A stretch of 64,000 nucleotides of DNA from Tepidibacter mesophilus (GCF_002724055.1 NZ_BDQY01000011.1:34536-98535), one strand, 5' to 3'. Counted from the first letter of the stretch, positions 1-9,937 are shown. Numbers and translations are program-made. The notes: generated by a model not told the origin, from the letters alone.

Positions 1-278
1 ATTGTATATATTAATACATCTTCTTGTTTTTCTATGTCTAGTTTTTTTATAGTATTGTCTGGTATTTTAAACTCATACTCTTTATTTATTAAGAATGGAT
101 TTATTATAGGAAAAGTTATATCTTCTTCTATACATTGAAGATAATCTATAACTAACTCTTCTTCTCTTATTATTATAAATTTACTTAAATGCTCAAATCC
201 TGGCATTCCATCGTCAAAGTTTATTATTTCACTATCTTCTATATCTATTTCACCAAAATACGTAGTATTAAGTTTCAC
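1..278 (-). CDS. fliW: Flagellar assembly factor FliW (3' part beyond window)
   Basis: Reading the minus strand from a GTG at 278 gives 92 codons without a stop, beginning MKLNTTYFGEIDIED and containing INFDDGMPGFEHL, the typical FliW N-terminus. FliW binds flagellin and antagonises CsrA in other Firmicutes. A GGGGTGAT stretch lies just upstream of the GTG, which decides the start because no ATG in frame is available. It follows flgL in the same direction, as in the Bacillus flgM-flgN-flgK-flgL-fliW-csrA order. The C-terminus lies off the left edge. Confidence 0.85.
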   Translation of the reverse strand, partial: MKLNTTYFGEIDIEDSEIINFDDGMPGFEHLSKFIIIREEELVIDYLQCIEEDITFPIINPFLINKEYEFKIPDNTIKKLDIEKQEDVLIYT

Positions 279-398
279 CAAGATCACCCCATGTATAATT
301 TATTTTAAAATTCGCTTTATAATAAGTATGACTTATATTTCTAGTTCTTGTAATTTAACCTGATTATAAGAATACTATGCTTAAATAACCATACTTAA

Positions 399-613
399 AA
401 ATGATGCTCATTAAAATGTTAGATACTTTTTATTAATATTTTTCAATAAAACTTAGATTATGCTGTTAAAATATCCGTTAAGAAACTTATTTGTCTGACC
501 ATAGGGAGTTTAAGAAGTTTTAGGATATTTTATAAAGCAGAATCTATTAGTTTTATAAAAATATTGATTAAGTAGCGGTATTTCAATGAGCTTCATTTTT
601 CGCTTCAGCACTA
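399..613. repeat. Dispersed imperfect-palindrome repeat, family 1, copy A
   Basis: About 210 bases with two arms that are imperfect reverse complements: ATGCTCATTAAAATGTTAGA near 412 against TTTCAATGAGCTTCAT near 580. The same element recurs at 16733-16943 and, shortened, at 49490-49645. It fills the gap between flgL and fliW. No ORF is visible. It could be a MITE-like element or a folded RNA. Confidence 0.65.
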
Positions 614-624
614 TATTATTAAGA

Positions 625-661
625 ATCCCTAAATACTATTTTAAATAATATTTAGGGATTC
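625..661 (-). terminator. Inverted repeat after flgL, possible terminator
   Basis: GAATCCCTAAATA and TATTTAGGGATTC form a 13-bp perfect stem a few bases downstream of the flgL stop. The U-run on the minus strand is poor, so it may slow or process the transcript rather than end it, leaving fliW readable. Confidence 0.5.
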
Positions 662-663
662 AT

Positions 664-1932
664 TTATCTTATAAAGTCTACAAGTGTTGGTTGTATAATT
701 TTTGCACCTACATTAAGAGATGCTTGATATACGCTTTGCATTGCCATAAAATTCATAGATGTTTCCGCCATATCAGTATCTTCTGTTTCTGACAATAATT
801 TTGCAAAGTTAACCTCAGTTTGCTCTATTCTATTTTTTATTGTTTCTGCTGTATTGCTTCTAGCTCCTATTTCACTTTTTAATCTAGATATATTTTCTCT
901 GTGTCCATCTACTTCATCTAATATTCCAGATACTTTATCAGTATCTCCTTTTTCAAGGTGACTTATAAGGTCATTCATAGTATCCATAAGAGTTTTATCT
1001 CCAACTCCATCCTCATCTGTATCAAGGACAGCTCCAAATACTTGGTCTCCTCTTATATTTATATCTAAATCTGCAGATATTCCTACATGGTATTTTATTT
1101 TTTCATTACTCTGAGATACATTTAATGTTTCTAGCCCTAATTGTTTTTGAAGTTCTTTACTATCTATTTTTAATGCAAACTTTTGATCATCTTTTATATT
1201 CTTATTAGTTATGACTAAATTGTTGTTTTCTATTTTAACTTCAAAGGTTTTGCTACCTGCAGGTAAAGGAGTATTGATAGCTGATTCTAACTCAGTTCTT
1301 AACTCTTCTGTATTATTGTAAGCTTTATTAGTTAAACTAACTGTATATTTTTCACTAGTTTTAATACCATCTGCACTCTCAACCCCAGTTACTGTAAGTT
1401 CAAATTTATCATCCGGAGTTGCTACTGTAAATGGCACCTTTATATTATCACTTCTAATTTCTTTATCCATCGTTAGATTGTAACTTCCGTTTTCATTCAT
1501 ATAACTTTTATCTGTTTTGTAACCCGAATAAATATGTCTTCCAACATATGTATCATTAGATATTTTAATTATCTGCTCTTTAAGTTGCTCAACTTCTGCT
1601 TGAATATTTTGCGTATCCCCTTTTGTTAAAACTCCATTCGATGCTTGTGTTGTAAGTTCTCTAACCCTCAATAATACAGAATTCAATTCCCTAAGAGATG
1701 TTTCTGTTTTATCTAGTATCGAACTGGCATCATTTATATTTTTCTTAAATTGTTCATTTTCCGCTATATCAGTATTTATTTTAAGACTTCTAGCTACAAG
1801 TACAGGATCATCAGAAGGTCTGTGTATTTTCTTTCCTGTAGCATAATCTTCATACATCTTGTTCATTTTACCTAGATTTTTATTCATATTCATCATCATT
1901 CTGTTTACCATCATAGAGTTAGTTACTCTCAT
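664..1932 (-). CDS. flgL: Flagellar hook-associated protein 3 (FlgL)
   Basis: 422 aa hook-filament junction protein. The flagellin-like N-terminal helix region (MRVTNSMMVNRMMMNMNKNL, then a GKKIHRPSDDPV motif near residue 35) and the C-terminal helical D0 segment ending in QASLNVGAKIIQPTLVDFIR are clear. The middle (residues about 150-330) is the variable surface domain. AGGAGGTAGTATAAT precedes the ATG. It lies 13 bases after flgK and is surely cotranscribed with it. The protein is exported by the flagellar type III apparatus and joins FlgK to the filament. Confidence 0.95.
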   Translation of the reverse strand: MRVTNSMMVNRMMMNMNKNLGKMNKMYEDYATGKKIHRPSDDPVLVARSLKINTDIAENEQFKKNINDASSILDKTETSLRELNSVLLRVRELTTQASNGVLTKGDTQNIQAEVEQLKEQIIKISNDTYVGRHIYSGYKTDKSYMNENGSYNLTMDKEIRSDNIKVPFTVATPDDKFELTVTGVESADGIKTSEKYTVSLTNKAYNNTEELRTELESAINTPLPAGSKTFEVKIENNNLVITNKNIKDDQKFALKIDSKELQKQLGLETLNVSQSNEKIKYHVGISADLDINIRGDQVFGAVLDTDEDGVGDKTLMDTMNDLISHLEKGDTDKVSGILDEVDGHRENISRLKSEIGARSNTAETIKNRIEQTEVNFAKLLSETEDTDMAETSMNFMAMQSVYQASLNVGAKIIQPTLVDFIR

Positions 1933-1945
1933 ATTATACTACCTC

Positions 1946-3676
1946 CTACATACCTACTTTTCCCATTCTGTTAACTATAACATCTATCATTTCATCAACT
2001 GCTGTTATCATTCTAGCCGAAGCATTATATGCATGCTGAAATTTAATCATGTTAGACATTTCTTCATCTATAGATACTCCCGATATTGATTGTCTTGTAT
2101 TATCTATTTGAGTTACAAGAACCGCTTGATTATCAACCATTCTTTGAGATTCTTGAGCTTCAACTCCAAGATTTGAAACCATAGATTTTATAAAGTCATC
2201 TGGAGAACCCCATGTAAACATGCCATCATCATGTCTTAAATCCCAAACTGCATTTATATTTGAATTATCTCCTGCTATACCTTTGCCGTCATCAGTATGT
2301 TTTTTTGCAGCTGCTATATAGTCTACATCTTTATCTATTTTAGATGATATTTGTAAGTCTTTAGCTGATAATTTTTCTACTTCATACCAGTTACCCTCAT
2401 CATCAGACGCTAAAGTGTATCCTTTATATGTATCTTCCCATTCTTTTATAGCTTCACTTTCTGTCTTGCCTAAGTCTTTTTGTTTTTGTATATAATCTTT
2501 TATAGATGTTACAGCAGGTGTAGGTGCTGGACTTATTATTCCTGTAGGATCATGTATTTCACCTAAACCAAGCTTTTCATTAGTTGTAAATTTAGTAGAA
2601 TCCATTGTATCTTTTGCTATATCTCTTTCTTTAAAGAATAGATTTCCAGTTCCTGCTGAGTCTAGTCCATATCCAGCAAAATGCTGAACATCAAGTTCTG
2701 CTGCAAATCTACTTACAAATTCATCTAGTTTATTCATATAATAAGGAATTCCTTTGGCTCCATCTGCATCATTAAGATTGTCTCTCATATCTATTTGAGC
2801 TTTTAATGTACCTTGTATATTATTAGTATTTATTGGAGAACCAGATTTAAAACCTATACTTTTAACGTCAAATTCTATCCCTAATTCATCTTTGTATTTA
2901 TGAGGCTGTTTTTGGATAACTATAGGGTCTACTTTATCGTGAGCTACTAGAGGTTGTCCATTTATACAAATTCTCATCTTCTTTGAAAGATTATCATTGC
3001 CTTGACTAACTTCAGTTATTTCTACATCTACAAGCTCTGATAAATCATCCAGCAAAACATTTCTTTGATCTCTTAAATCGTTAGCATTAGATCCGCCTAG
3101 TTCAGCTTGATATATCTGATCATTAAGATGTGCTATATCGTTTGCATACGTATTTATTTGATTTACTGTATATTCTATTGATGCATCAGTATTTTTTAAC
3201 ATATTATCAAATTGGGAATGCATTTGATTTATTGAGTTAGTAAAAGCTATAGCTCTTTCTCTAACTACTGTTCTAGTTGTTATTGATGATGGATCCTTTG
3301 ATAATTCTTCAAATGAACTAAAAAAATCATCCATAACCTTTCTTATTCCACTATCCCCTGGTTCATTCATTATAGCTTCTATTTCCTCAAGTGATTTATT
3401 TCTAAAATCCCATTGTCCGTATACTGTATTTTCGCTTCTGTATTTTATATCTAAAAATTCATTTCTTATTTGAGTAACATGTTTTGAGTCAACCCCAGTT
3501 CCTATCATTCCCGATCCATTTGGAGAACTTAATGGGTTGCTAGATACTAATTCTATCCTCTGTCTACTATATCCACGAGTATTTGCATTTGCTATATTAT
3601 GGCCTACTGTATTTAATGATTTTTGAGCTGCAAACAATCCTGATTTAGCTATATTTAATCCGAAAAAACTAGACAT
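1946..3676 (-). CDS. flgK: Flagellar hook-associated protein 1 (FlgK)
   Basis: 576 aa, normal for the family. The N-terminus (GLNIAKSGLFAAQKSLNTVG, then HNIANANTRGYSRQR) is the shared rod/hook motif, and the C-terminus (EEMSNMIKFQHAYNASARMI, ending DVIVNRMGKVGM) is the matching D0 helix. FlgK caps the hook and carries FlgL. An AAGGAAGGTG ribosome site lies upstream of the ATG. It sits 15 bases after flgN, which encodes its predicted chaperone. Confidence 0.96.
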   Translation of the reverse strand: MSSFFGLNIAKSGLFAAQKSLNTVGHNIANANTRGYSRQRIELVSSNPLSSPNGSGMIGTGVDSKHVTQIRNEFLDIKYRSENTVYGQWDFRNKSLEEIEAIMNEPGDSGIRKVMDDFFSSFEELSKDPSSITTRTVVRERAIAFTNSINQMHSQFDNMLKNTDASIEYTVNQINTYANDIAHLNDQIYQAELGGSNANDLRDQRNVLLDDLSELVDVEITEVSQGNDNLSKKMRICINGQPLVAHDKVDPIVIQKQPHKYKDELGIEFDVKSIGFKSGSPINTNNIQGTLKAQIDMRDNLNDADGAKGIPYYMNKLDEFVSRFAAELDVQHFAGYGLDSAGTGNLFFKERDIAKDTMDSTKFTTNEKLGLGEIHDPTGIISPAPTPAVTSIKDYIQKQKDLGKTESEAIKEWEDTYKGYTLASDDEGNWYEVEKLSAKDLQISSKIDKDVDYIAAAKKHTDDGKGIAGDNSNINAVWDLRHDDGMFTWGSPDDFIKSMVSNLGVEAQESQRMVDNQAVLVTQIDNTRQSISGVSIDEEMSNMIKFQHAYNASARMITAVDEMIDVIVNRMGKVGM

Positions 3677-3691
3677 AATTGCACCTTCCTT

Positions 3692-4180
3692 TTAATATTT
3701 CGCGTCAAAGAACGTATTATCTTTATTCTTTTGTTCACTTGCAGATTTCCCATATATCTTCGGCTCTGCTCTTGATGTTAAAAGATTTATATTGAGGTCT
3801 AAATATTCAAGTGTAATATTTAAAAGCTTATTGTTTAGATTATTGTTATGCTCAAGCTCTTTTAATACCTTTCTAAGCTCTTTTGCTATTAAATCTACTT
3901 CTATACATTTGTCTTCATTTATACCATTTATAACTTCTTTTATATTTTCTATCTTACCTATACCTAATTCTTTTTGTATATTAAGAGTAAGTCCGGCTCT
4001 TAGCTTCTCAAGTTCTATTATTCTCTTAACATAATTTTGTTCTTTTATCATTAGGCTCGAAAGTTCTTTTGAATTATTATTTATTATAAGATCCTTTTTT
4101 TCAATAGCTATTTCTAAAAGTTTTTTGTTAATAATCAATTCTTCATTTAAAACTTGTATGAATGAATCTATAGATTTCAT
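3692..4180 (-). CDS. flgN: Flagellar protein FlgN, chaperone for FlgK/FlgL
   Basis: 162 aa, almost entirely helical with heptad-like leucines and many lysines and glutamates, as in FlgN export chaperones. Sequence identity to the family is hard to judge by eye; the assignment rests on length, helical composition and position between flgM and flgK. The start codon is one base past the flgM stop, so translation is probably coupled. Confidence 0.85.
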   Translation of the reverse strand: MKSIDSFIQVLNEELIINKKLLEIAIEKKDLIINNNSKELSSLMIKEQNYVKRIIELEKLRAGLTLNIQKELGIGKIENIKEVINGINEDKCIEVDLIAKELRKVLKELEHNNNLNNKLLNITLEYLDLNINLLTSRAEPKIYGKSASEQKNKDNTFFDAKY

Positions 4181-4181
4181 A

Positions 4182-4463
4182 TTAACTTCTCCAATTCAAA
4201 TCTTCTTGTATCATAGATTTTGCAAGTTTATGCTTATCGATTGTATAAGTTCCATTTTCTATTCTTATTTTTATATCATTTACCTTATTTTGTCTTATTT
4301 CTTCAACATTTTTTAATGCATCCATTGCAAATTTATAATCCTTACCTTTTTGAGATATTTCTATTTTATCTTCTGTTAAGGAAACTTTATTTACGTTTTG
4401 AGTTTTATTAGTTTTATATGCATTCATAACTTTGTGTATATTACTGATACCATTTATTTTCAT
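4182..4463 (-). CDS. flgM: Anti-sigma-28 factor FlgM
   Basis: 93 aa. The N-terminus (MKINGISNIHKVMNAY) and the sequence from residue 28 (VSLTEDKIEISQKGKDYKFA, then LKNVEEIRQNKVNDIKIRIENGTYTID) match FlgM, which holds sigma-D/FliA inactive until the hook is complete and FlgM is secreted. AAGGGGTG precedes the ATG. It is the first gene of the operon with flgN, flgK and flgL, and a sigma-D-like promoter lies just upstream, giving the usual feedback. Confidence 0.95.
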   Translation of the reverse strand: MKINGISNIHKVMNAYKTNKTQNVNKVSLTEDKIEISQKGKDYKFAMDALKNVEEIRQNKVNDIKIRIENGTYTIDKHKLAKSMIQEDLNWRS

Positions 4464-4498
4464 AAAAAAAACACCCCTTGATTAGTCTTATGCTACTA

Positions 4499-4526
4499 TT
4501 ATCGACTAAATAGGATGTTTTCTTTA
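4499..4526 (-). promoter_or_regulatory. Sigma-D (FliA-type) promoter of the flgM operon
   Basis: On the minus strand TAAA (4526-4523), a 16-base spacer and GTCGATAA (4506-4499) match the sigma-D consensus TAAA-N15/16-GCCGATAT at all but two positions. The transcript would start about 30 bases before the flgM ATG. Confidence 0.75.
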
Positions 4527-4535
4527 CATAAATTT

Positions 4536-4928
4536 TTATTTATTATTATGAGAATGATATTTTACTTTAGATCCTTTGCCTTCATTTAATGATTTAACAG
4601 CTTGAGTAAGTTCTTTTTTTATTTCAGCCTTACAAACTTCACAATATCTACCTGTTTTTATGCTTTTTGAGCATCTCTCACACGAAAGTATAGAATTCCC
4701 ATCTTCAATTATTTCTATCCTCTCCTGTTTTAGAAATTTTATTATAAGTGTTTCTGATACACCAGTTCCCTCTGCAACTTCTTGAACAGATGCACCTGGA
4801 TTATCATATAAATACTCTCTTACTTTTTTAAAATCAGCATTATCATCTACTCTACATTTAGAACAATAAAGCTCTCCATTTTCACTTCCAAACATTCTAC
4901 CACATTCTTTACAATTTGTAAGTTCCAT
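4536..4928 (-). CDS. yvyF: YvyF-type flagellar operon protein with zinc-ribbon cysteines
   Basis: 130 aa from the ATG at 4928, chosen because AAGGAG sits 9 bases upstream; the open frame continues to 4970 but lacks a ribosome site there. Two cysteine clusters (CKECGR...CSKC at the N-terminus; CERCSKSIKTGRYCEVC near residues 80-100) flank an HTH-like middle (VQEVAEGTGVSETLIIKFLK). This is the family next to flgM and comFC in Bacillus. Its exact role is unknown; a regulatory or RNA/DNA-binding job is inferred from the HTH. Confidence 0.85.
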   Translation of the reverse strand: MELTNCKECGRMFGSENGELYCSKCRVDDNADFKKVREYLYDNPGASVQEVAEGTGVSETLIIKFLKQERIEIIEDGNSILSCERCSKSIKTGRYCEVCKAEIKKELTQAVKSLNEGKGSKVKYHSHNNK

Positions 4929-4944
4929 AGAACATATCTCCTTT

Positions 4945-5661
4945 TTAATATATATTTTTACCTGTTGCAAATGTAATTACATATATTTTACTTGCTCCAG
5001 AATTTAATAAGTTTTTAGATATTTCATTGGTAGTAGTACCTGTTGTAAATATATCATCCACTATTAATAAATCTTTTTTATATATTCTATTCTCGTTTTT
5101 AGATAATGTAAATACATTTTGCAATTTTTTAATTCTTTCTTTTTTAGACAGCTTTGATAAGAAGTCTGTGTTCTTACTCCTAACAACTATATCCAATACT
5201 TCTTTTTTGTTAATTTTTGATAATTGATTAGCTATAAGTAAGGATTGATTGTAACCTCTTTTTCTCAACCTTTTTTTATGAAGTGGGACAGGTATAATAT
5301 AATCAACATTTATATTTTCGTATTGCAATTTATCATTCATAATTTCAGCAATATTATATGACAAATAAGTTTTCGCTCCATATTTGAGCGAATATATAAG
5401 TTTGTGGATGTTATCATCGTATTCAATGCACGATAAAGCTCGTGTAAAAACATATTCATTAGTTTCACAATTTAAGCATATATCATTCTTATAAAAATCA
5501 GTTAATGGTTTCCCACAAATTAAACATCCCTTATTTATAAAGTTTAATTTATTAAAACAATCTTTACAAAGAGAATACGAGTTATTCTTTGATATTGGAT
5601 TTTTGCATATTATACATTTTATATTTCTAGGGTATATATAATTTATAATATCACTTATCAT
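4945..5661 (-). CDS. comFC: ComF family protein (phosphoribosyltransferase fold)
   Basis: 238 aa. An N-terminal four-cysteine zinc finger (CIICKNPI, then CKDCFNKLN, CLICGKPL, CLNCETNEY) precedes a PRTase domain with the PRPP-binding loop LLIVDDIFTTGTTTNE near residue 200. ComFC is used in DNA uptake in transformable bacteria; in clostridia its role is less clear. The start overlaps the recD2 stop by four bases (ATGA), so the two are coupled, and yvyF follows after 16 bases. Confidence 0.92.
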   Translation of the reverse strand: MISDIINYIYPRNIKCIICKNPISKNNSYSLCKDCFNKLNFINKGCLICGKPLTDFYKNDICLNCETNEYVFTRALSCIEYDDNIHKLIYSLKYGAKTYLSYNIAEIMNDKLQYENINVDYIIPVPLHKKRLRKRGYNQSLLIANQLSKINKKEVLDIVVRSKNTDFLSKLSKKERIKKLQNVFTLSKNENRIYKKDLLIVDDIFTTGTTTNEISKNLLNSGASKIYVITFATGKNIY

Positions 5662-7880
5662 TCTATCAATAATCCTTCCTCCTTAAATCTTGAAAGCTTG
5701 ATATTGAGGTTTGAATATCTATCATATATTTTATTATTTTTTATCATATATTCCAAGTATTTAACATCTCCAACTAAAACTACTAATTTTTTAGCTCTTG
5801 TAACAGCTGTATATAAAAGATTTCTAGTTAAAAGCATAGGAGGAGCCCATGTTATAGGCATTATTATCACAGGAAATTCACTTCCCTGACTTTTATGTAT
5901 TGTAGTACAAAAACTATGATCTATTTCATCAAGTTCATTATAATCATACTGTGCAATTTTATATTCATCAAATAACACATATACTGTTTTTTCTTCTTTA
6001 TCTATATGGTATACATATCCTATATCTCCATTATAAACACCTTCACCATCTTTTGTTTCATCCTCATTTTTCCATTTCTTCGTATAGTTGTTTTTTATTT
6101 GCATTACTTTATCGCCTACTCTAAATGTCCTCTTTTGAAACTTTTCTTCTAGTTTACATTTATCATTTGGATTTAGAACATTTTGAAGAGATAAGTTTAA
6201 ATTGAACACCCCAGTATCTCCCTTTCTCATAGGAGATAATATTTGTATATCCTTTAAATTATCTATTTTATAATATTCAGGAAGCCTTTTATAAGCTAGA
6301 TTCACTATTTCTTTTAATATATCTTCTTTTTCATATCTTGGAATAAAATAAAAATCTTTCCCTTTTGCATTAAGCTCTAGTTTTTCACCTTTGTTTATTT
6401 TATGTGCATTAACTACTATCATGCTCTCTTTTGCTTGTCTAAATATTTCATCAAGTTTTACAACCTTTATTATATTAGAATCTGTTATATCCTTTAATAC
6501 ATTTCCTGCTCCAACTGATGGAAGCTGGTCAGAATCCCCAACCAATATTACTCTGGTTCCAGCCTTTATAGCTTTAAGTAAATTATACATAAGTAGAATA
6601 TCTACCATAGATACCTCATCTATTATAACAACATCTGCATCAAGTTGATCATCTTCACCTTTCATAAATACTAGTTCTTCATCTTCCGATGAGTACCCCA
6701 TTTCGAGTAATCTATGTATTGTTTTAGCTTCTTTTCCAGTTGTCTCACTCATTCGTTTGGCAGCTCTTCCAGTTGGTGCTGCTAAATATATATTCATTTT
6801 TAAATTCTCAAATATTTTTATTATAGTATTTATCGTAGTAGTCTTTCCAGTCCCTGGTCCTCCAGTTACCACCAAAACTCCTTTTTGTAAAGCTTGGGTT
6901 ACTGCTTCCTTTTGATTTTTCGCAAGAGTTATATCATCTTCTTTTTCTATTGAAGATATTTCTTTGTCTATATCTAATTTTAAATCATCGAATTCATATT
7001 GAGAAAGCTCTATTAACTTCTTACAAACTCCATTTTCAGATATGTAATATGGAATTAAATATATATTATCTTCGATTGGACCCTTCTCTATTTGGATTTT
7101 TTGATCAAGTGCAAGCTTAAATATAATGTCTTTTATATATTCATTTTCTATTTCAAGTAATTTAGAAGCATCTCTTAAAAGATTACTTTTAGGTAGGTAT
7201 GTATGTCCCTCACTCAAACTTTGAGTTAGTGTATATATTATACCTTGAGATATTCTATCTTTTGAATAAGGATCTATTCCCATTTTTGTAGCTATATTAT
7301 CTGCAAGTTTAAATCCTATTCCTCTTATATCTTCGGCTAGTTTATATGGATTTGTCTCTACTATCTGAATAGATTTATTTTTATATTTTTTATATATTTT
7401 AAGACAGTAATTAGGCGTTATTCCGTACTTTGACAGACTTATTATTAGATTTCTAAGTTCTCTATTATCTTGAAAGCTCTTTCCTATTGTTTCAGCCTTC
7501 TTTTGACCTATTCCATCAACTTTGGTTAGTTTTTCAGGATTCATCTGTATTATATCAAGTGTATTTAATCCGAATGTCTCTACTATTTTTCTAGCCATTT
7601 TAGGACCTATACCCTTTATCATACCAGATGATAAGTATATATATATCCCTTCCTCAGATTCAGGTGTACAAGGAATAAATGAACTTACTTCAAATTGAGG
7701 CCCGTACATCTTATGATTTATCCATTTCCCATCAAGTTCAATAGTCTCTCCTACTGTTATAGTGGGCATACATCCTACTATTGTTACCTCCTCATTTGGA
7801 CGTTCAAGGGCGGCTACTGTATATCCATTATCATCATTTTTAAATACAATCTCAACTACCATTCCCTTTATTTTTTCCAT
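5658..7880 (-). CDS. recD2: RecD2 family ATP-dependent DNA helicase
   Basis: 740 aa SF1B 5'-3' helicase. Helix-hairpin-helix repeats lie in residues about 85-200 (IKGIGPKMARKIVE; VDGIGQKKAETI), Walker A is GGPGTGKTTT near 340, Walker B/DE is VVIIDEVSM near 420, motif III includes GDSDQLPSVG, and the C-terminal motif TIHKSQGSEFP precedes LLYTAVTRAKK. Length and order fit RecD2, the form found without RecBC. It is the first gene of the recD2-comFC-yvyF run. Confidence 0.96.
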   Translation of the reverse strand: MEKIKGMVVEIVFKNDDNGYTVAALERPNEEVTIVGCMPTITVGETIELDGKWINHKMYGPQFEVSSFIPCTPESEEGIYIYLSSGMIKGIGPKMARKIVETFGLNTLDIIQMNPEKLTKVDGIGQKKAETIGKSFQDNRELRNLIISLSKYGITPNYCLKIYKKYKNKSIQIVETNPYKLAEDIRGIGFKLADNIATKMGIDPYSKDRISQGIIYTLTQSLSEGHTYLPKSNLLRDASKLLEIENEYIKDIIFKLALDQKIQIEKGPIEDNIYLIPYYISENGVCKKLIELSQYEFDDLKLDIDKEISSIEKEDDITLAKNQKEAVTQALQKGVLVVTGGPGTGKTTTINTIIKIFENLKMNIYLAAPTGRAAKRMSETTGKEAKTIHRLLEMGYSSEDEELVFMKGEDDQLDADVVIIDEVSMVDILLMYNLLKAIKAGTRVILVGDSDQLPSVGAGNVLKDITDSNIIKVVKLDEIFRQAKESMIVVNAHKINKGEKLELNAKGKDFYFIPRYEKEDILKEIVNLAYKRLPEYYKIDNLKDIQILSPMRKGDTGVFNLNLSLQNVLNPNDKCKLEEKFQKRTFRVGDKVMQIKNNYTKKWKNEDETKDGEGVYNGDIGYVYHIDKEEKTVYVLFDEYKIAQYDYNELDEIDHSFCTTIHKSQGSEFPVIIMPITWAPPMLLTRNLLYTAVTRAKKLVVLVGDVKYLEYMIKNNKIYDRYSNLNIKLSRFKEEGLLIE

Positions 7881-7920
7881 AATATCTACTCCTAAATAAT
7901 TATAATAGTATTATTATATC

Positions 7921-7950
7921 AAAAAAGAGGCTTATTCAAGCCTCTTTTAT
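7921..7950 (-). terminator. Intrinsic terminator after metK
   Basis: AGAGGCTT and AAGCCTCT form a stem with a 4-base loop, followed by TTTTTT on the minus strand. It lies just past the metK stop and is U-rich on both sides. Confidence 0.85.
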
Positions 7951-7962
7951 AAAATATATATA

Positions 7963-9147
7963 TTATTGTAATGCTTCTTTTTTAAGTATTTCAGCCTTAT
8001 CAGTTCTTTCCCAAGCAAAGTCAAAATCAGTTCTTCCAAAGTGTCCATAAGCTGCTGTGTGTCTAAATACAGGCTTTCTAAGATCTAAATCTCTTATTAT
8101 AGCTCCTGGTCTTAAGTCAAAATGCTTTTTAACAAGTTCTACTAGTTTCTCTTCTGAAACTACACCAGTTCCAAATGTCTCAACCATTATAGATACAGGT
8201 TCTGCAACTCCTATTGCGTAAGCTAGTTCTAACTCACATTTTTTAGCAAGTCCTGCTGCAACTATATTCTTAGCAACATATCTTGCTGCGTAAGCTGCTG
8301 ATCTATCAACCTTAGTAGCATCTTTTCCTGAGAAAGCTCCACCACCGTGTCTTGAGTATCCACCGTAAGTATCTACTATTATCTTTCTTCCTGTAAGACC
8401 TGCATCTCCACAAGGTCCTCCTATAACGAATCTTCCTGTTGGATTAACTAATATTCTAGTATCAACTAATAATTCCTCTGGTATAACAGGCTTTATAACA
8501 TTCTCTATTAAATCTTTCTCTATTTGTTCTCTAGTTACGTCTGGGCTGTGTTGAGTTGATATTAGAACAGTATCTACTCTTACAACTTTATCTCCATCAT
8601 ACTCAACTGTAACCTGAGTCTTACCATCTGGTCTTAAGTAATTTAGAGTTTTATTTTTTCTAACTTCTGATAGTCTTCTAGATAATTTATGAGATAACGA
8701 TATCGGCATAGGCATTAATTCTTCTGTCTCATCACAAGCGAATCCAAACATTATACCTTGGTCTCCTGCTCCTACTGCTTCAACTTCATCCTTCATATTT
8801 CCTTCTTTACTCTCTAATGCTTCATCAACTCCCATGGCAATATCCGAAGATTGCTCATCTATAGCAAGAAGCACTGCACAAGTATCTCCATCAAAACCAT
8901 ATTTAGCTCTATCATATCCTATTTCTTTAATTCTGTTTCTAACAACTCTTTGAATGTCTACATAAGCACTTGTAGTTATTTCTCCTGATATTAAAACAAG
9001 TCCTGTTGTAACTGATGTCTCACAAGCAACTCTTGAATTAGGGTCTTGCTCAAGTAAAGCATCTAGTATTGAATCTGATATTTGATCACATATTTTATCT
9101 GGATGCCCCTCCGTAACTGATTCTGATGTAAATAATCTTTTAGCCAT
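7963..9147 (-). CDS. metK: S-adenosylmethionine synthase
   Basis: 394 aa, usual length. Signature motifs are present: [12 protein letters not shown] near residue 15, [12 protein letters not shown] near 126 (ATP binding) and [19 protein letters not shown] near 268 (phosphate binding). It converts methionine and ATP to SAM. The start has AGGTATTAAA upstream. A SAM-I riboswitch and a sigma-A promoter lie upstream, so the enzyme is shut down by its own product. Confidence 0.98.
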   Translation of the reverse strand: MAKRLFTSESVTEGHPDKICDQISDSILDALLEQDPNSRVACETSVTTGLVLISGEITTSAYVDIQRVVRNRIKEIGYDRAKYGFDGDTCAVLLAIDEQSSDIAMGVDEALESKEGNMKDEVEAVGAGDQGIMFGFACDETEELMPMPISLSHKLSRRLSEVRKNKTLNYLRPDGKTQVTVEYDGDKVVRVDTVLISTQHSPDVTREQIEKDLIENVIKPVIPEELLVDTRILVNPTGRFVIGGPCGDAGLTGRKIIVDTYGGYSRHGGGAFSGKDATKVDRSAAYAARYVAKNIVAAGLAKKCELELAYAIGVAEPVSIMVETFGTGVVSEEKLVELVKKHFDLRPGAIIRDLDLRKPVFRHTAAYGHFGRTDFDFAWERTDKAEILKKEALQ

Positions 9148-9270
9148 TTTAATACCTCCAATTTTTTATTTATCTATATTTTGTCCTAAAGCTAAAAATT
9201 CTAAAACTCCATATCATTTCAATAGGAGATAAGATATTATCAGCTTTTAGTTTGTATGTTTTTATATAAT

Positions 9271-9300
9271 AAAAAAAGTTTCTTCCACAAAGAAGAAACT
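9271..9300 (-). terminator. Riboswitch terminator upstream of metK
   Basis: AGTTTCTTC and GAAGAAACT form a stem followed by seven T on the minus strand, between the SAM-I aptamer and metK. This is the expression platform. Confidence 0.9.
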
Positions 9301-9304
9301 AATT

Positions 9305-9433
9305 TATATTTAAATTAGACCTCATCTTCCAAAGCTTCGCTTTGTAGGAATTAGCACCATTTTCCATTACTGGATGGTTGCTGGGTTTCATCGGGCCTAT
9401 TCCCTCCACCTCTCTTAATAAGGTATTAAGATT
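9305..9433 (-). ncRNA. SAM-I (S-box) riboswitch aptamer
   Basis: The minus strand shows the S-box core: TATTAAGAGAGGTGGAGGGA, then GGCCCGATGAAACCCAGCAA, GGTGCTAATTCC and GAAGATGAGG. This binds SAM and ends transcription early when SAM is abundant. The terminator that follows and metK downstream make it an ordinary off-switch. Confidence 0.95.
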
Positions 9434-9457
9434 CTATTTAATTAACTAACTTAGTTC

Positions 9458-9486
9458 ATAATACTATTTTCAAATTTATTTGTCAA
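9458..9486 (-). promoter_or_regulatory. Sigma-A promoter of metK
   Basis: TTGACA (9486-9481) and TATTAT (9463-9458) on the minus strand are 17 bases apart. Transcription would start just before the SAM-I aptamer. Confidence 0.8.
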
Positions 9487-9493
9487 TCAATAT

Positions 9494-9937
9494 TTAAGTA
9501 AAATTTAGTGTAATAAATGAAACTATCACTCCAGCTAATATATTACCTATAACGATTCCGAGTACAGCATCTTTAATCCTCATATTGAAAACAGAGGCAA
9601 CCATGGCTGCCGTCCATGTCCCTGTAGTAGGAAGTGGTATTCCAACGAATAGTATTATACCCAATAATTTCTTTTTCATTATCTTTTCACTGTTTTTGTT
9701 AACCTTATTATCTAAGTACACCCCAATCTTTTTAAAATATCTATTCTTTTTCAACCATTTAAGCAAATCCTTAAAGAACATTATCAAAAATGGAGCGGGA
9801 ATTATAGCTCCTAGAACACACGATATGTATACATACAATGGATTAAGCTTTTGGATTATTCCAATAGGTATAGCACCTCTAAGCTCAATTATTGGAACCA
9901 TTGATATAAGCATTAGATGAATATATTCTGAAATCAT
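9494..9937 (-). CDS. Small multi-drug export family membrane protein (COG2426)
   Basis: About 148 aa with four hydrophobic segments and the family motif VPIIELRGAIPIGI near the N-terminus; GIPLPTTGTWTA near residue 100 is a second conserved loop. The family name is historical and its substrate is not established. AAGGAG lies 11 bases before the ATG at 9937; the open frame reaches back to 9949 and a TTG at 9940 is also possible. It stands alone, divergent from the ttcA-like gene. Confidence 0.8.
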   Translation of the reverse strand: MISEYIHLMLISMVPIIELRGAIPIGIIQKLNPLYVYISCVLGAIIPAPFLIMFFKDLLKWLKKNRYFKKIGVYLDNKVNKNSEKIMKKKLLGIILFVGIPLPTTGTWTAAMVASVFNMRIKDAVLGIVIGNILAGVIVSFITLNFT